A DNA stretch of 64,000 nucleotides from Cryptomeria japonica. Taxonomy: Eukaryota; Streptophyta; Pinopsida; Cupressales; Cupressaceae. Below, one piece after another: positions 37,201-48,119 of the stretch (within the stretch, counting starts at the first letter, position 1; each line of letters starts with the position of its first letter). A model generated the notes under the pieces. It had not been told where the DNA came from. It saw only the letters and a list, made by a program, of their open reading frames with translations, and ran no database searches. The stretch spans positions 653,004,920 to 653,068,919 of the forward strand of contig NC_081405.1 in the NCBI RefSeq assembly GCF_030272615.1, in the 5' to 3' direction. Made by a program: the position numbers and the translations under genes.

Positions 37201-38400
37201 AGTCAACTAAGCTATCTCATTAAAGGAGATTAATGATATTAGGATCCTTAATAAATTCGTAGGGCGGTTTATGTCCCTATAAAAAGTATAAGTAATAAAT
37301 TGAAAGTGGCGTATCGAGAGTGAATTTCCTAAGTTATGAAGATTTCAACAGATGCGGTCATACATTTTTTATAGCATTATAATCAAAAGACCACGTCTAA
37401 GTTCTGGATATTAAGATACATAGAAACTTTAATTTCTTCACCGAAAGCTCAAGCTTTTGTCTTTTTAGTGGTAATATCAGAAATATTGATAGCATATCTG
37501 TTAAAGGAGTGAGGAGTGTATTTTTTTATTTTTATTTGTTGTTTCAATCCTTGTCTCTAATAAAATAGTTTAAAGCTTAATTTGTATATTTTGTATAAAA
37601 CTTAATGTTTAATTTTAATTTGATTTGAATATAAGTTTTTTTTGGTTAAAAGTAAGTTGTAATTTTCATATTTTCAATCTTAGAATAAGATTGTTTGGGT
37701 GCTATTAATCATGGTTCAAGATTTTTAAGATATTTGTTGGGAATGTGAAGTTAAACGGTCACATGATCATTCGCCTTCTCACTACTGTTTGTTTCATAGC
37801 TGAATATGATTGTATAAATGGTTGGCTGCAACCCATGTACGAAGTAGTACTGGACATTGGTTAATAAGATAGTTCCTTGCCTTCTCGTGGATGTAGCCAG
37901 TTGTGGTGAACCACATAATTCATGGTGTTGTGTGTATTTTCTGTTTGTTTTCGTTTTAGTTTAGTTGTTTAAATGTTTTCTCAACTCATTTTAAATTAAC
38001 AATATATTTGATTTACACTTCTTATTTTTTGTTGTTGTTGGGGATGATTTTATATCAAGCATTGACTTTTTACAAACTAATATGTGTGCATAAGTCATAG
38101 GCTAAACCTCTTCGGATAAGAGCCCAGGTCTAAGAGGTCTTCATTTAACCAAAATCATCTGAGACAGATCTCAACCTCATTCTTTAAGATGTCAAAGCAT
38201 TACACTCATTAAGAACCATTCAACTTCATCAAAAAATCAAAGACCAATTGACAATCTTCACTTTTAAAAATCAAATTTAATTATAAACCATAACTAACCT
38301 GTTTCTTGGTAATGATTACGTGCTACACAAGTACAAACTATTTAAATTTGTATGTAAAGTTCTGTATAAAAGAACATAACCTTACAACATTCATTTATCT
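34291..38400. other. Spacer between the GLOX genes: no gene recognised
   Basis: AT-rich sequence with short ORFs only. No LTR pair, TIR pair or domain motif could be recognised by eye. Some stretches (34,600-35,230 and 35,660-36,300) look less random in composition and may be very old repeats. Confidence 0.5.
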
Positions 38401-38448
38401 ATTTAAGATACAACAGTACGAACCAGTTGTCAGGCATTGCATAAACAG

Positions 38449-38463
38449 CTATATATATATATA
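38449..38463. repeat. Short (AT)n microsatellite
   Basis: Uninterrupted AT dinucleotides about 190 bases downstream of the second GLOX gene. Confidence 0.8.
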
Positions 38464-38650
38464 CAAATAGATCTATACATTGAACACCGACTATATGTGC
38501 GCACACAAAGAATAACTAATCTGGTATACCAGTATTTTTGCCTCCATGCTCCTCCAGTTTCGATGCTTAAAGAATTCATTTTTCCTAAGAATCTAGTGTT
38601 AGAAATATTATTAGCAGCTACCCAGAGGAATTCATGATATTGCACAGGTC

Positions 38651-40300
38651 TTAATTAATCAAGCGAATCCATTCGGCCTTGCTAGGAATACCTCCATTCA
38701 CAATCGTGAGCAAGTAATACCCGGACGGAGCCGCCACTGCAGTAGGTGGAGCCGTCAAACCCACTGAATAGCCATCATTTCCTTTGACGACAGCTGTGGC
38801 TGCCAACGACAGCATTCTCTGGTTCATCGACCACGTGTGCGTGGTGAAGGGCGGGGCGTAAGCGTGAAAACGAAGATTGGTGCTGGGTCGTCTAGGAAGA
38901 GAGAAGCTAACTATGAATGAAGAGCCGTACTTGATCTCTCTTGTCGAAATGGAAGTAATGACTGCCCTTTTAGGGTCATAATTGTAATGAAGGTAGTAAG
39001 GAATGTACGCTTCCAGTCGAAGTTCAGTAGGGAATGGGACGCCGGAGAAGCGGTACCCATAGTTGGAGTTGCTTCCACCCACCAGGACCCGTCCATCTGG
39101 AAGAACATTTGCAGTAGAATGGTACATTCTCGGTACTTTTGTAGGAGCCAAGATCCGAAACCGATTTCCTAGGGCTTCCGCCTGTCTATAGAGGAACGGG
39201 CTCAGAGCAGGCTCTCTAGCAGATTGCCACCCGGCTGTTCCTTGCTTGGCACCGTTGATTATGAGGACTTCGCCGGTGGGGAGTATGAGCATGTCGTTCA
39301 TCACCCTCGGCCCTGGCATGTCCTCCATTTGCCACACTGGATTTGAAGACGTGATCTCCATTCTCCCGCAAGTCCTGAGCGCCTCCACGAACGTCTGGTT
39401 AATTGTGGCTTTTTTGAAGGCTCCATCAGGTGCTCCCCCGCAGATGAGAACCTCCACCCTTTGGAAATTGTTAGTGGAGTCGAGCGGGAGCATGACGGAG
39501 GAACCAGATGAAGGGTAGCTCCGTGGGCCACCGCCAGGCATGGTAGGGAAAGTTCTGAGCACTTTGTTTTTGTTGTAGTCGAGGAGGATCGAATCCTTGT
39601 TGGCGAAGATGAAGAGATTGCCGTCGGAAGACAGATGTGTGAACGGGTACAAGTTGTTCTCCTCGCCGACGATATTCGTCTTTACCAGAAACGGGAGCTG
39701 GAAGGATTTCTCACCTGGTCGCTTCGGGACGAATTCATAATCAAACGATCTACGCCCTCCCACGACGATGACTCGATCATCAGGCAATATCTGATTGGAA
39801 GCATACCATCTTCTGGAGGACAGCAATGTAGGAGATTCGACCCAGTGGCAGGACGAATCTGAACATGGAGTGAAGAAACGGGTAACCCTGTCGCCGTTGC
39901 TCCATCCGCCAGTCTGAACCAGCGTTCCATTACTGGCAAAAGAGCCGGAAGAGCAAAATGTGTCGGTCACAACATGCAGAGGCCTGACCTTGTTGGTGGC
40001 AATGTCGTATTCGATGGAGTGCGCCCAACAATCCTCGCCCGCTGCTGGTGTTTTGCTATTGCAAGGTGGGTCAGTTCTGCTGATCTGTGATGGACCCGCC
40101 AGCGTCTGGTCGAAGATGAGCACTTTATTGGTGTGTAGAAGTGTCATGTGCATTGCAGAAACACCCGCGTTCTCTACTAGGAGGTCCCATCTTCCTTTGT
40201 GCAGCTGATGTGCTCTAACGTTTAGACAACAAACTGCAATGCATAACAGCATGGATTGAATCCACAGCCGCATTGATAATCTAAATCCCTCCATCACCAT
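38651..40300 (-). CDS. Glyoxal-oxidase-like copper radical oxidase, copy 2
   Basis: A single-exon frame of 549 codons, collinear with copy 1 without gaps. A hand count gives about 65 differences (about 88% identity), concentrated in the signal peptide (1-36), around 192-210, 380-388 and in the C-terminal domain (441-508). Predicted cofactor residues Cys116 and Tyr166 and copper ligands Tyr393, His394 and His488 are unchanged, so both copies look catalytically competent. The signal peptide ends NVRA as in copy 1. The N301 sequon is kept although its middle residue changes (NKT to NQT). Same strand, about 5 kb from copy 1, with shared upstream sequence, so a tandem duplicate. No AATAAA close downstream; AATAAT near 38,605 may substitute. 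Confidence 0.95.
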   Translation of the reverse strand: MVMEGFRLSMRLWIQSMLLCIAVCCLNVRAHQLHKGRWDLLVENAGVSAMHMTLLHTNKVLIFDQTLAGPSQISRTDPPCNSKTPAAGEDCWAHSIEYDIATNKVRPLHVVTDTFCSSGSFASNGTLVQTGGWSNGDRVTRFFTPCSDSSCHWVESPTLLSSRRWYASNQILPDDRVIVVGGRRSFDYEFVPKRPGEKSFQLPFLVKTNIVGEENNLYPFTHLSSDGNLFIFANKDSILLDYNKNKVLRTFPTMPGGGPRSYPSSGSSVMLPLDSTNNFQRVEVLICGGAPDGAFKKATINQTFVEALRTCGRMEITSSNPVWQMEDMPGPRVMNDMLILPTGEVLIINGAKQGTAGWQSAREPALSPFLYRQAEALGNRFRILAPTKVPRMYHSTANVLPDGRVLVGGSNSNYGYRFSGVPFPTELRLEAYIPYYLHYNYDPKRAVITSISTREIKYGSSFIVSFSLPRRPSTNLRFHAYAPPFTTHTWSMNQRMLSLAATAVVKGNDGYSVGLTAPPTAVAAPSGYYLLTIVNGGIPSKAEWIRLIN

Positions 40301-40960
40301 CCACTTGGCTTATACAATCCCAGCAGCAATCTAAATCTAACACGTCTGAAACTTACAGCCTCTTTGCTCCCACTCCTGTCTTCCTTACTGAATACTTAGA
40401 TACTAAGTAAGATGGGCTTTATATTGACGTTGTATGAAAGTGCTCAAAGTCTACATATGCGTGTGAGGAATGCCGCTTGCCTAGGACTCACGTCACACAA
40501 GCTGGAACGCACGGAATTGAAAGTTGAAATTAACGAGGCTTTGGAATGTCGGTGAATTATTAGAAGCGGAAAATAAAGTGAGGGAAATAATATGCGTGTC
40601 ATCCAGTGGATATCATTCAGTTCAACGGGTTTGTCGGCTACTACAACGCGTTTCTGTTTGTGGTAAGGGAAATAATGTGTTGTCTTACCCTGCGCTTCTT
40701 TCTGTCGGATTAGCCATTTTAATTTTTGTAATTCATTCATCTGGGCTGTACTGAAATGGGTATGATTGTGTATGATTTAGGGACCACACGGAAAACTATG
40801 GACTGGTTCAATTTAAATATTTGTTTGCCTTGCCCGAGAGGGAAACTTTATTCCCATGTGGGCGCGATGACTTGAGCAAATTCGAATTCTACGACACATT
40901 TAATTTTCTCACGGAATTCAGTTGCCCATGTTTTTATGCTTTTGCTAACTCGTTTGTTTG
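40301..40960 (-). promoter_or_regulatory. Upstream region of GLOX copy 2
   Basis: Conserved with 33,588-34,240. A minus-strand TATA box (CAATATAAAGCCC, about 40,416-40,428) is about 120 bases before the ATG. The outer part has diverged more than the part near the gene. Confidence 0.6.
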
Positions 40961-41324
40961 CATGTCTATTAATTTATATAAATTGACTAATGGAAAAGGG
41001 CCGTACCCACTTTAAAAACAAGAAGTAACGAACCCACAAAGATAGAAAAAGGAAAACTAAGATTAGATATGAAGACAGGAGGCATAAAGGTAAACATGGA
41101 ATAAGGGTAGTTAGAGCTGGTAAAGTTACAAGTGAAGAAGAATAACCCAACAGTAAAATGCATGAGATCAGTAAACCCCACGTGATTGAGAAAGCATGAT
41201 GATAGTAAGAAACACAAATTCTACTTACCATAGATTATCGAGGGCATGAAATTCAGTCATCAATTGATAGGTCAACCAAGCCATATGAGCAAAGGGGATA
41301 ACCAAATTATAGCTTTTCCTATTA

Positions 41325-41793
41325 GGGGAAGAGCACCAATAGATAACATAGTTCTAATAACCATCACCTTATTGTCATGTTGACCTCCCAATAGCCGTCA
41401 TAGTGAAAACACCATTAATAAATTTGTTTTGTACCAATAGCCGATCATTTTTTGTAATTAATTGGCCCATTTGTGCACAACTATTGGAACATTTGTCCCA
41501 TTTGTGTACCACTATTGGAACATTTGTGCACCACTATTGGGACATTTGTCAACAAGTGCTAGCAATTTTGAGTTGATGGTTACTATCAGTCGACACTTTG
41601 AAATGTGTACTTTTTGACCTTTGTGCGCATAACTGATTCCACAACGTGCATCATTACTAGCCAGAAAACAGATCAATAGCTATAAGCAGTTAAGTCGCAT
41701 ACGAAGACAACTAAAAAAAATCAAAATCCGATGTACCGTTTAGTTACTGTGGGTGCGTGAAGTTATCTATGACGGCTACTGGTGCTCTTCCCC
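41325..41793. mobile_element. MITE with GGGGAAGAGCACCA terminal inverted repeats
   Basis: The left end GGGGAAGAGCACCAATAG and the inverse of the right end, GGGGAAGAGCACCAGTAG, agree at 17 of 18 bases. Both are flanked by TA, suggesting a TA target duplication. Length 469 bases with no ORF. The interior contains tandem units of an ACTATTGG(A/G)ACATTTGT motif (41,478-41,552). A mariner/Stowaway-like or Harbinger-like origin is possible; the TA favours the former. Confidence 0.75.
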
Positions 41794-41999
41794 TAGTGAA
41801 AGGGTTGTGTATTGAATTGACAAGTCATGTAAATGTGTAGGAGGAACACTTTGCTTTTTCTCCTTTAATATTGATGTCAAAACCATATCAATCTAGTATT
41901 TGAAGTTCATTTAAATCAACATAATTAGTAAGGATTATTTTAGATAATAAATATTTTATCTATTCATTTTTTATATTATTGGGCCAGCAGTACCTCAAT

Positions 42000-42610
42000 C
42001 TCTTAATGGAAGCAATTCGAGAGAATTCAAAAACGTCTGATCACAAGCAAGTTCAGAATTAAAAGTACAATTCTGTATGATATCATGTTAAGTGAAACAG
42101 GAGCTACCCCTATTGAAGCAATTGCTATGGTGTGTCTCATTAGTTATTTAAAAAGAACCAAGCAAATGGGAGAAGGTAGATGGCCTAAGGTTGTCGATAA
42201 ATACATACCCTACAAAAGAAAGAAAACATGGATACAGCAAAACATCAAATGGATGAGGAAATGGAACATTTATTTGAATATGTACCCCACAAATGACAAG
42301 GAGATAAAGGCCTTCGTTATGAATAAGTTCTGCAAGAGAATTTGGGGTATTGGGCTAGGAAGAAAGAAACAATACTATATCAATGAGTTCAACCCCACAT
42401 ATGATCATCTTCAAAAAGTTTACATAGGGGCTAATACATCATGGAGAGCTAAAATTCTTATTGCTTAGCTTCAAACCAACTCTCATCAACTTCGAGGCGA
42501 GACCGAACGGTGGAAAAGGCCAAAAGAGGCTTGGGAAATGTGGACACTGAAAAACATTTTATCTTAGAGTGTGATGCACTTAAAATACATGGATAAGTTT
42601 GTCAATATCT
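42000..42610 (+). pseudogene. LINE reverse transcriptase C-terminal fragment
   Basis: An open stretch at 42,085-42,468 (127 codons) ends in TSWRAKILIA. After one stop the same theme continues with LQTNSHQLRGETERWKRP and a broken KNILS/EKHFI-like segment. That pattern (RAK, then LRTxSHxLxxExGRW, then Cys/His residues) resembles the zinc-binding tail after the RT domain of plant and moss-type LINEs. The RT core is absent. No poly(A) tail is obvious nearby. Recognition is by pattern only. Confidence 0.5.
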
Positions 42611-42788
42611 TAACTGCTAGCACGTGGTATAATTTATTCAATGAGGAGTATATCGAGAAGCTGGGAGCACTCATTATCAACTTGCATAGGGAAACAACTA
42701 ATCTGCAAAAGTCAGTTTTGATTGGATAGTCTGTCCCATAGGCTATCCTTAGCCTCGTGGACATTAAAATTGGTTTCTTTCTTTATTT

Positions 42789-42944
42789 CTATTGAATGTG
42801 TTTCTTTTACAAGATGATCAATCGAATTGAATAGATATATTGAATGTGTTTCTTTTACAAGAGGATCAAACTAGTTCAATATATAGGATCAAACTAGTTG
42901 AATAGATATATTGAATATGTTTCTTTTACAAGAAGGATCAATCT
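42789..42944 (+). repeat. Imperfect tandem repeat, three copies
   Basis: The phrase TATTGAAT(G/A)TGTTTCTTTTAC followed by AAGA..GGATCAA occurs three times, each followed by a GAATAGATA-type tail, with period about 50-70 bases. Confidence 0.8.
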
Positions 42945-43559
42945 AATTTTGGCCATTAATAGTTGACATTGATTTAGAATTCGCAAAGATGATTGAAATA
43001 ATGGGCATCAATGGATTTTCACTATTTTCCATTCACCATATTTTTCCCTTTTTGGGTTTGAGCTAAGCAAGTGGGTAAAATTGAAATGTTTGGTTTCAAC
43101 TAAATTTATTATTATATATAATTTTTTTCTTGATTTTAAAAATATTTTCTTCTTCTTATTATTATTATCTTATATTATAGAAGATTTGAATTCAATATGA
43201 TCTAGGTGTTCACAATGTAAATGTTGTCATTAAACCAAGTGTCCTTGTGAATTTATTGTTATTTTTTAGATGATATTTTTTTACTCTTTAAATTTTAATT
43301 TTAGATTATAAAATATACTTTTCTAATCCTTTTTGTAATTTTATACAATACAATTATAAATATATAAAATTTATTATACTTAAATATGCCAAAAAAAATG
43401 TTTGGTGGCTTGATGTTTGGTGGCTTGTTGTTAAGAAGAGAGTAGATTGCAATTTATTGGATGTGTCCTATCAACATATCATTCTTCTTTAGAAAAGTAG
43501 CACTTTTAAGCTTTTTCTTGCATTTATTATGCAATTTCCAAAGCTAGATGGCCTTCTCT

Positions 43560-44416
43560 ATAGGATTATTTACCTATGTTAAACTAGAGAGGTTCTAGTA
43601 TTCTCATCCCATTTTGTGAGTTTATGTCAAGGTGGATCCATCCATAGACCTCAAGGATACTATCAATATTCAGTTTGGCCAAACTAGATATACATAATGT
43701 GTTCATTATATCAATCTCTCAAACATCTATTGTTTGTGTAAATCATTAGATAATAAGATTAAGAACTATCCCTAACTTTTTTTATGCCCAAAGGCCACTA
43801 AGTTAAGCCCTCTTCTATGGTGCCACCTCCCATGAAAGGAGAGAAATGTTGGTCTACTATTGTTAGATACAAGGTCAAGAACTCTAGTAAAAACAAGACT
43901 TTCCTTAAACTTTCTATCTCAAAGAATCAAGAGGTGCAACATGTTTTAAAAACTTCAGACTCAAGTAGGTTTATACCCTCCTTCTTTAGGGAGACATGTA
44001 ATGAGGTGAACAAGGCTTGCATCCTACTCATGAAATTATACTTGGGTCAATCGATTATCGTTAATGCTCATCTTGCTTCACTTCTTCTTACTAGGCATAA
44101 GAGGTCTCACAAATTTCCAAGATGATTAGTGAGAATTTCCAAACAAGTGATAATAGATACCCCCTTTCTTGTAGATTAGAAGCTTTCAAGTCCAAGAAGT
44201 GAAATTGCAAAATATTTATTTTCCTTTAGTTGAGCTAAATATAACAAAGATGCCTCTAAACACTTGCTTATAAATTTTATTTCCTAGAATGTTAAGGGAT
44301 TAATGGAACCTCGATGCAAGTATTTCATTCATGATATTCATCTATAATTCATAGGTTTAGGCACTTGTTATATGCATGAGGTTAAACATGTTTATTCTTT
44401 CTTTATGCTATTTGTA
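43560..44416 (+). pseudogene. LINE fragment: ORF1 zinc-knuckle region and start of the ORF2 endonuclease
   Basis: Around 43,620-43,790 the plus strand reads with stops as an ORF1-like end: WVDPSIDL, then a knuckle-like INLSNICCLCKS with an altered last Cys. An open stretch 43,817-44,125 follows. At about 44,267-44,400 the text FIS*NVKGL...MHEVK matches the beginning of the plant LINE apurinic endonuclease (ISWNVRGL...LQEVK). The order ORF1 then ORF2 start is that of a plant L1. All parts are decayed and truncated near 44,416. Confidence 0.55.
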
Positions 44417-44719
44417 GTGTCAAAAATTACATACCCCTTTGCAATTACACCTACAATTTTGTATCCACTTTAGTGCCCATTCCCCTAGCATCTTAGTAGG
44501 CTCATTTCAGCCCTTACATCAGCCTTTTCCCTCTTGGGATGTTTAGGGCACCTTTTCTAGCACCTATCTTTTAGCTTTAGTTTCATGTTATCCGTATGTC
44601 TCTCTTGCCACCTGTCATTTTTGAGCACGATTCATCTGGAAACTAGCACATCACACGGACATCTGTGCACCACACATTCGTCCCACCTTCATTACTACCT
44701 TCTCAACCAAATATTCCTT

Positions 44720-47325
44720 AAGCACCTAAGCCTTTAGTTAAGCAACCTAGTGATTATGATCTTAATGAGCAACTTTGTGTTACTTCCACTAAGATCTCAC
44801 TTTGGGATTTTCTTTAGATTGCTTCAATTTATCAAGGTATGCTTCAAGAAGCTCTTCAGAAGATCTTGTTACCTTCTTCTAGCAGGCCTTTGAATGTGAA
44901 TGCATTGATGGATCATTTTCGTGTGGATTCACTAAATATTATATTCTATCAACATGAACTCCCACCTACAAAAGTAAAGAATCGAGTAGATCCATTAATG
45001 ATAATCATTTTCGCTAACAGTGTTGGCATTAGATAGACTCTCATTGATAATAGTTCAACACTCAATGCTTGTAGTCTAGATATATAGCCCAAAATCAAAG
45101 TGGATTCAAATTCTCATGTTGCATCTTCTTTGTTCATTCATGGTTTTGATAATACTAGTAAAGTCCCTTTGGGAACTGTTATTTTGCCTATAAATATTAG
45201 GCCAGTTATTATTCCAACCCTAGTGTATGTTATGCTAGGGCTTTTACCATACAATCTTCTCTTAGGTAGACCTTGGATTCAGGGTGAGCTCACAATACCG
45301 GTTCCCACTTTTTGACCAACTTTGACACTTAGGTGAACATTTTGAAAAAAACCTTCACTTTCCAACACCTATAACTTTTAAACAATTAAAAATTTGAAGA
45401 TGATGTAAACTAGTGATTTGTAACATCTAGTTTGTAGATTCTAAATATATTTTTTTCAATTTTTTTAAATACAATTTTATTGATTTTTCCATCTCCCTCA
45501 AAAAGTAGTTTTTTACAACAAACAACATTTTTTAAGAGTTATGTGCATCCTGAAATGCATAACTTTTTTTCTATAAGGGTAAAAGCACAATGTTATGTCA
45601 CACTTTTATAAAGGCACCGACCAATAAAACTAAAACTATTTAACTTTGATTGCATAAAAGTGACATTTCTAAATTGAATTTTGAAATGATGTAAACTGAC
45701 CAAATGTAGAAATATTAATTAAATTTATGTCTGTTATTTTTTAAATTTTTTAGGAAAAAAATTTATATTTTTTTTAGAATTTCAAAGACAGATTTTTCGT
45801 TGTTGAAAATCAGGGGTTCTAGTCGGCACCACACAAGAAAATGAAAATGGACTTATTTTTTTCTGATTTTTTTTTTCCAAGTAGAGAACATATATATGCA
45901 GTGTTAAATAATTTTTTTCTAAAATTTTGATGTATATTTTTCTTGTTATAATATTTTGAAGTCCAACATAGCTAAATTTGATAGTTTTTGGTCGGTGCCA
46001 CCTCTTGACTAGTAAAGTTATCATTAACCAAAAACCAAAAATACCCTTTTCGAGAAGATTCTCTCATCTAGTGATTTTTTTTTTTAAAGTAATTCAATAC
46101 TTATTTTTTAATTTCGAATCAGCCTCTTTTTTTACTTTAAAAAGCTACTCGCAATGTTTAATTAATAAAAAATATTCAAAATTATCAAAATAGTAAAAAA
46201 TTATATGACCGGATTCATGACTTTTGTTTTTTGAAAAAAAAAATCAAATTGAGGAAAAATTAGCCAGAAGTTGAATCTGGCAAAAATGCACAAAAAGTGG
46301 CCTTTTTGGTGCCACATGGTAGGCCACATAGGATAGTTTGGTCGAACTACCCTTAGTTTCAACATTTCAATTTTTTTTTATGGTGGCTTTTCAACTAAGG
46401 GAGTTGGACCAAACAGACTACCCTCCGTTGGCCCAAAGTGTGACACAACTCCATGCTTTTTACCATAAGTGATAAAAAACTTAATTCTTTTGAATTTTAG
46501 TTTGTAACATCAATACTTAGGGCATGTAGTTGGTTTGATAGTGATATGTTGAATATTTTTCATTTTATTTAGTTTTGAAGTTTGACTAATTATAATTTAG
46601 ATAAGTGTATGTTTGAACACATAACTTGTTCTCTATATATCAAAATTCAATTTTATTTTTTTTGTTAGAAAGAAGACATCAATACCTAGGGCATAGATAT
46701 TTTTCAGAATTTTTTTGAATTAGTTTACTATTTTTCCAAATGCATTGAACAAAGAAGTTCATGTTTGTTGAAAAACCTACATTCATAAGAAATAGAAAAA
46801 AAATATATTAATGAAATTTATTATATTAAAAAACTATACTATTTGGAAAACTTATAATAAGAACTAAATAATTAAAAAAATAAAACTTCTAAATGAACTC
46901 ATGTGACCCCCCGAAAGCTAATGTAAAATTGGTTTTTCATCACCATTTGATAGATGAAAAGGAGACTCGATTATAAGTATGATTTAGAAGTAGCGAGGTT
47001 CTATCCAAGAAATTTTGATCTAAGAGCCTTTGATCTAACTCTCTTCAATTAATTACTTCAAATGAGACCTCTTAAAGCTTAAATCATTATATTTTCTAAA
47101 AAATGTATGATTTCAGCAAAAATCATGATGTACTAAAAAGTGGGAACTAGTATTGTGAGTTCACCCTTCATGCTTTAAGAGCAACTTCTTCTTCCCTTCA
47201 TGGTTCTATTATTAAGTTTGTTGCTTACAGTCAAGTAGTTACAATCAAGGCTGATCTTGAAGCTATGCACTTATTTCAAATGGCAATAGTTGGCCATGCC
47301 TCAGTTATGCCTATCTCTTAAAACT
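44720..47325 (+). pseudogene. Ty3/gypsy (Tat-like) protease region, split by transposon D1
   Basis: Plus-strand reading from about 44,730 gives a region before the protease, then an active-site relic LIDNSSTLNA (where D-S/T-G is expected). After one stop comes the protease body FIHGFDNTSKVPLGTVILPI and YNLLLGRPWI. The last motif is cut by D1 at 45,281. After D1 the frame resumes at 47,171 with the usual continuation ALRATSSSLHGSIIKF and runs to about 47,320. The family cleaves the gag-pol polyprotein. Several stops and the altered active site make this dead. Confidence 0.8.
45282..47166 (+). mobile_element. D1: TIR transposon with 4-bp target duplication TTCA
   Basis: The left end GGGTGAGCTCACAATACC and the inverse of the right end GGGTGAACTCACAATACT begin about 32-bp terminal inverted repeats, both running into GTTCCCACTTTTT. 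TTCA flanks both sides (45,278-45,281 and 47,167-47,170). The boundaries are confirmed independently because the split protease reading joins in frame without the insert. The 1,885-base element has no credible transposase. Its interior is AT-rich with a hairpin at about 46,336-46,412. It shares extended sequence with D2 in inverted orientation. Confidence 0.9.
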
Positions 47326-47379
47326 ATATTCCATTTTTATCTTCTAATATGCTAACAAAAATTCCCATGGTCCCTCCTA

Positions 47380-48115
47380 AAGTGGAAATCCATGAGAAAT
47401 GTTATCCCTAAAGAAGATCCTCCTAGAGTAGAAATTCGTAAGACTACTCTTGCTCCATCTCCTTCTTCAAATCCTTCTTTTTCTCAATCAAATGCATTTC
47501 TTTGTGACAATTGGGATTCCTTAGAATTTACAAGCTCCTTCATTGGAGAATATAAAGTCAACCCTATCCACCTTAACATTCCAAAAGTATCGTTCTCACA
47601 CATGCTATTAGAGATGATTATTCTTTTGTCTTGCAAGATTATGTGAACACTATTGACTATACCATTAATGGTCATCCTCCTCCTCTTCAGGAGTTGCAAT
47701 CATGTTCTGGTCCAAGATTCAATATTCTTTCTAAGCATGGATATAAAGGAAATTGAATTGGATGCACAGGACAATGAGTTAAGGTCCCTTTGGAACCGTA
47801 ATTGCACTCTTTTACAATGGGTTTAGGTTACAAGCCTTATCCTTTATCATCATCCTCTCCATTGTCTAAGGTATCTATGTCTTCTTCTTCTTGTGAGTAG
47901 TCAAACTTTTCTCCACAAGAGAAAGGGTTGCTTCTTGCTCCTCATTGTTTATCTAAGCAAGAGCATATCTTGTGTTGCAGCTTCTCAAAGCTCACTTGAT
48001 TACTCTTCCTCCTCCTACACAATAATTTTCATAAAGATGATAAATCAAAACATTCTTTTTGTGCATAACATCAAGTGCTTGGTCATTCCACAAGTGAATG
48101 CAAGGCTTTGACGGA
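47380..48115 (+). pseudogene. Gypsy pol continuation: G-patch-like motif and a CHHC finger
   Basis: Downstream of the protease the plus strand reads, with stops, a linker (47,392-47,646) and then a G-patch-like segment at about 47,710-47,840 (FNILSKHGYKGN...G...VPLEP...GLGY). Tat/Ogre-type gypsy elements and some retroviruses carry a G-patch after the protease. At about 48,062-48,110 lies a finger with spacing C-x2-H-x4-H-x4-C and GHSTSECKAL, like the gag finger of the 51,049 element. No RT follows before the sequence becomes unrecognisable. Confidence 0.55.
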
Positions 48116-48119
48116 TAAA

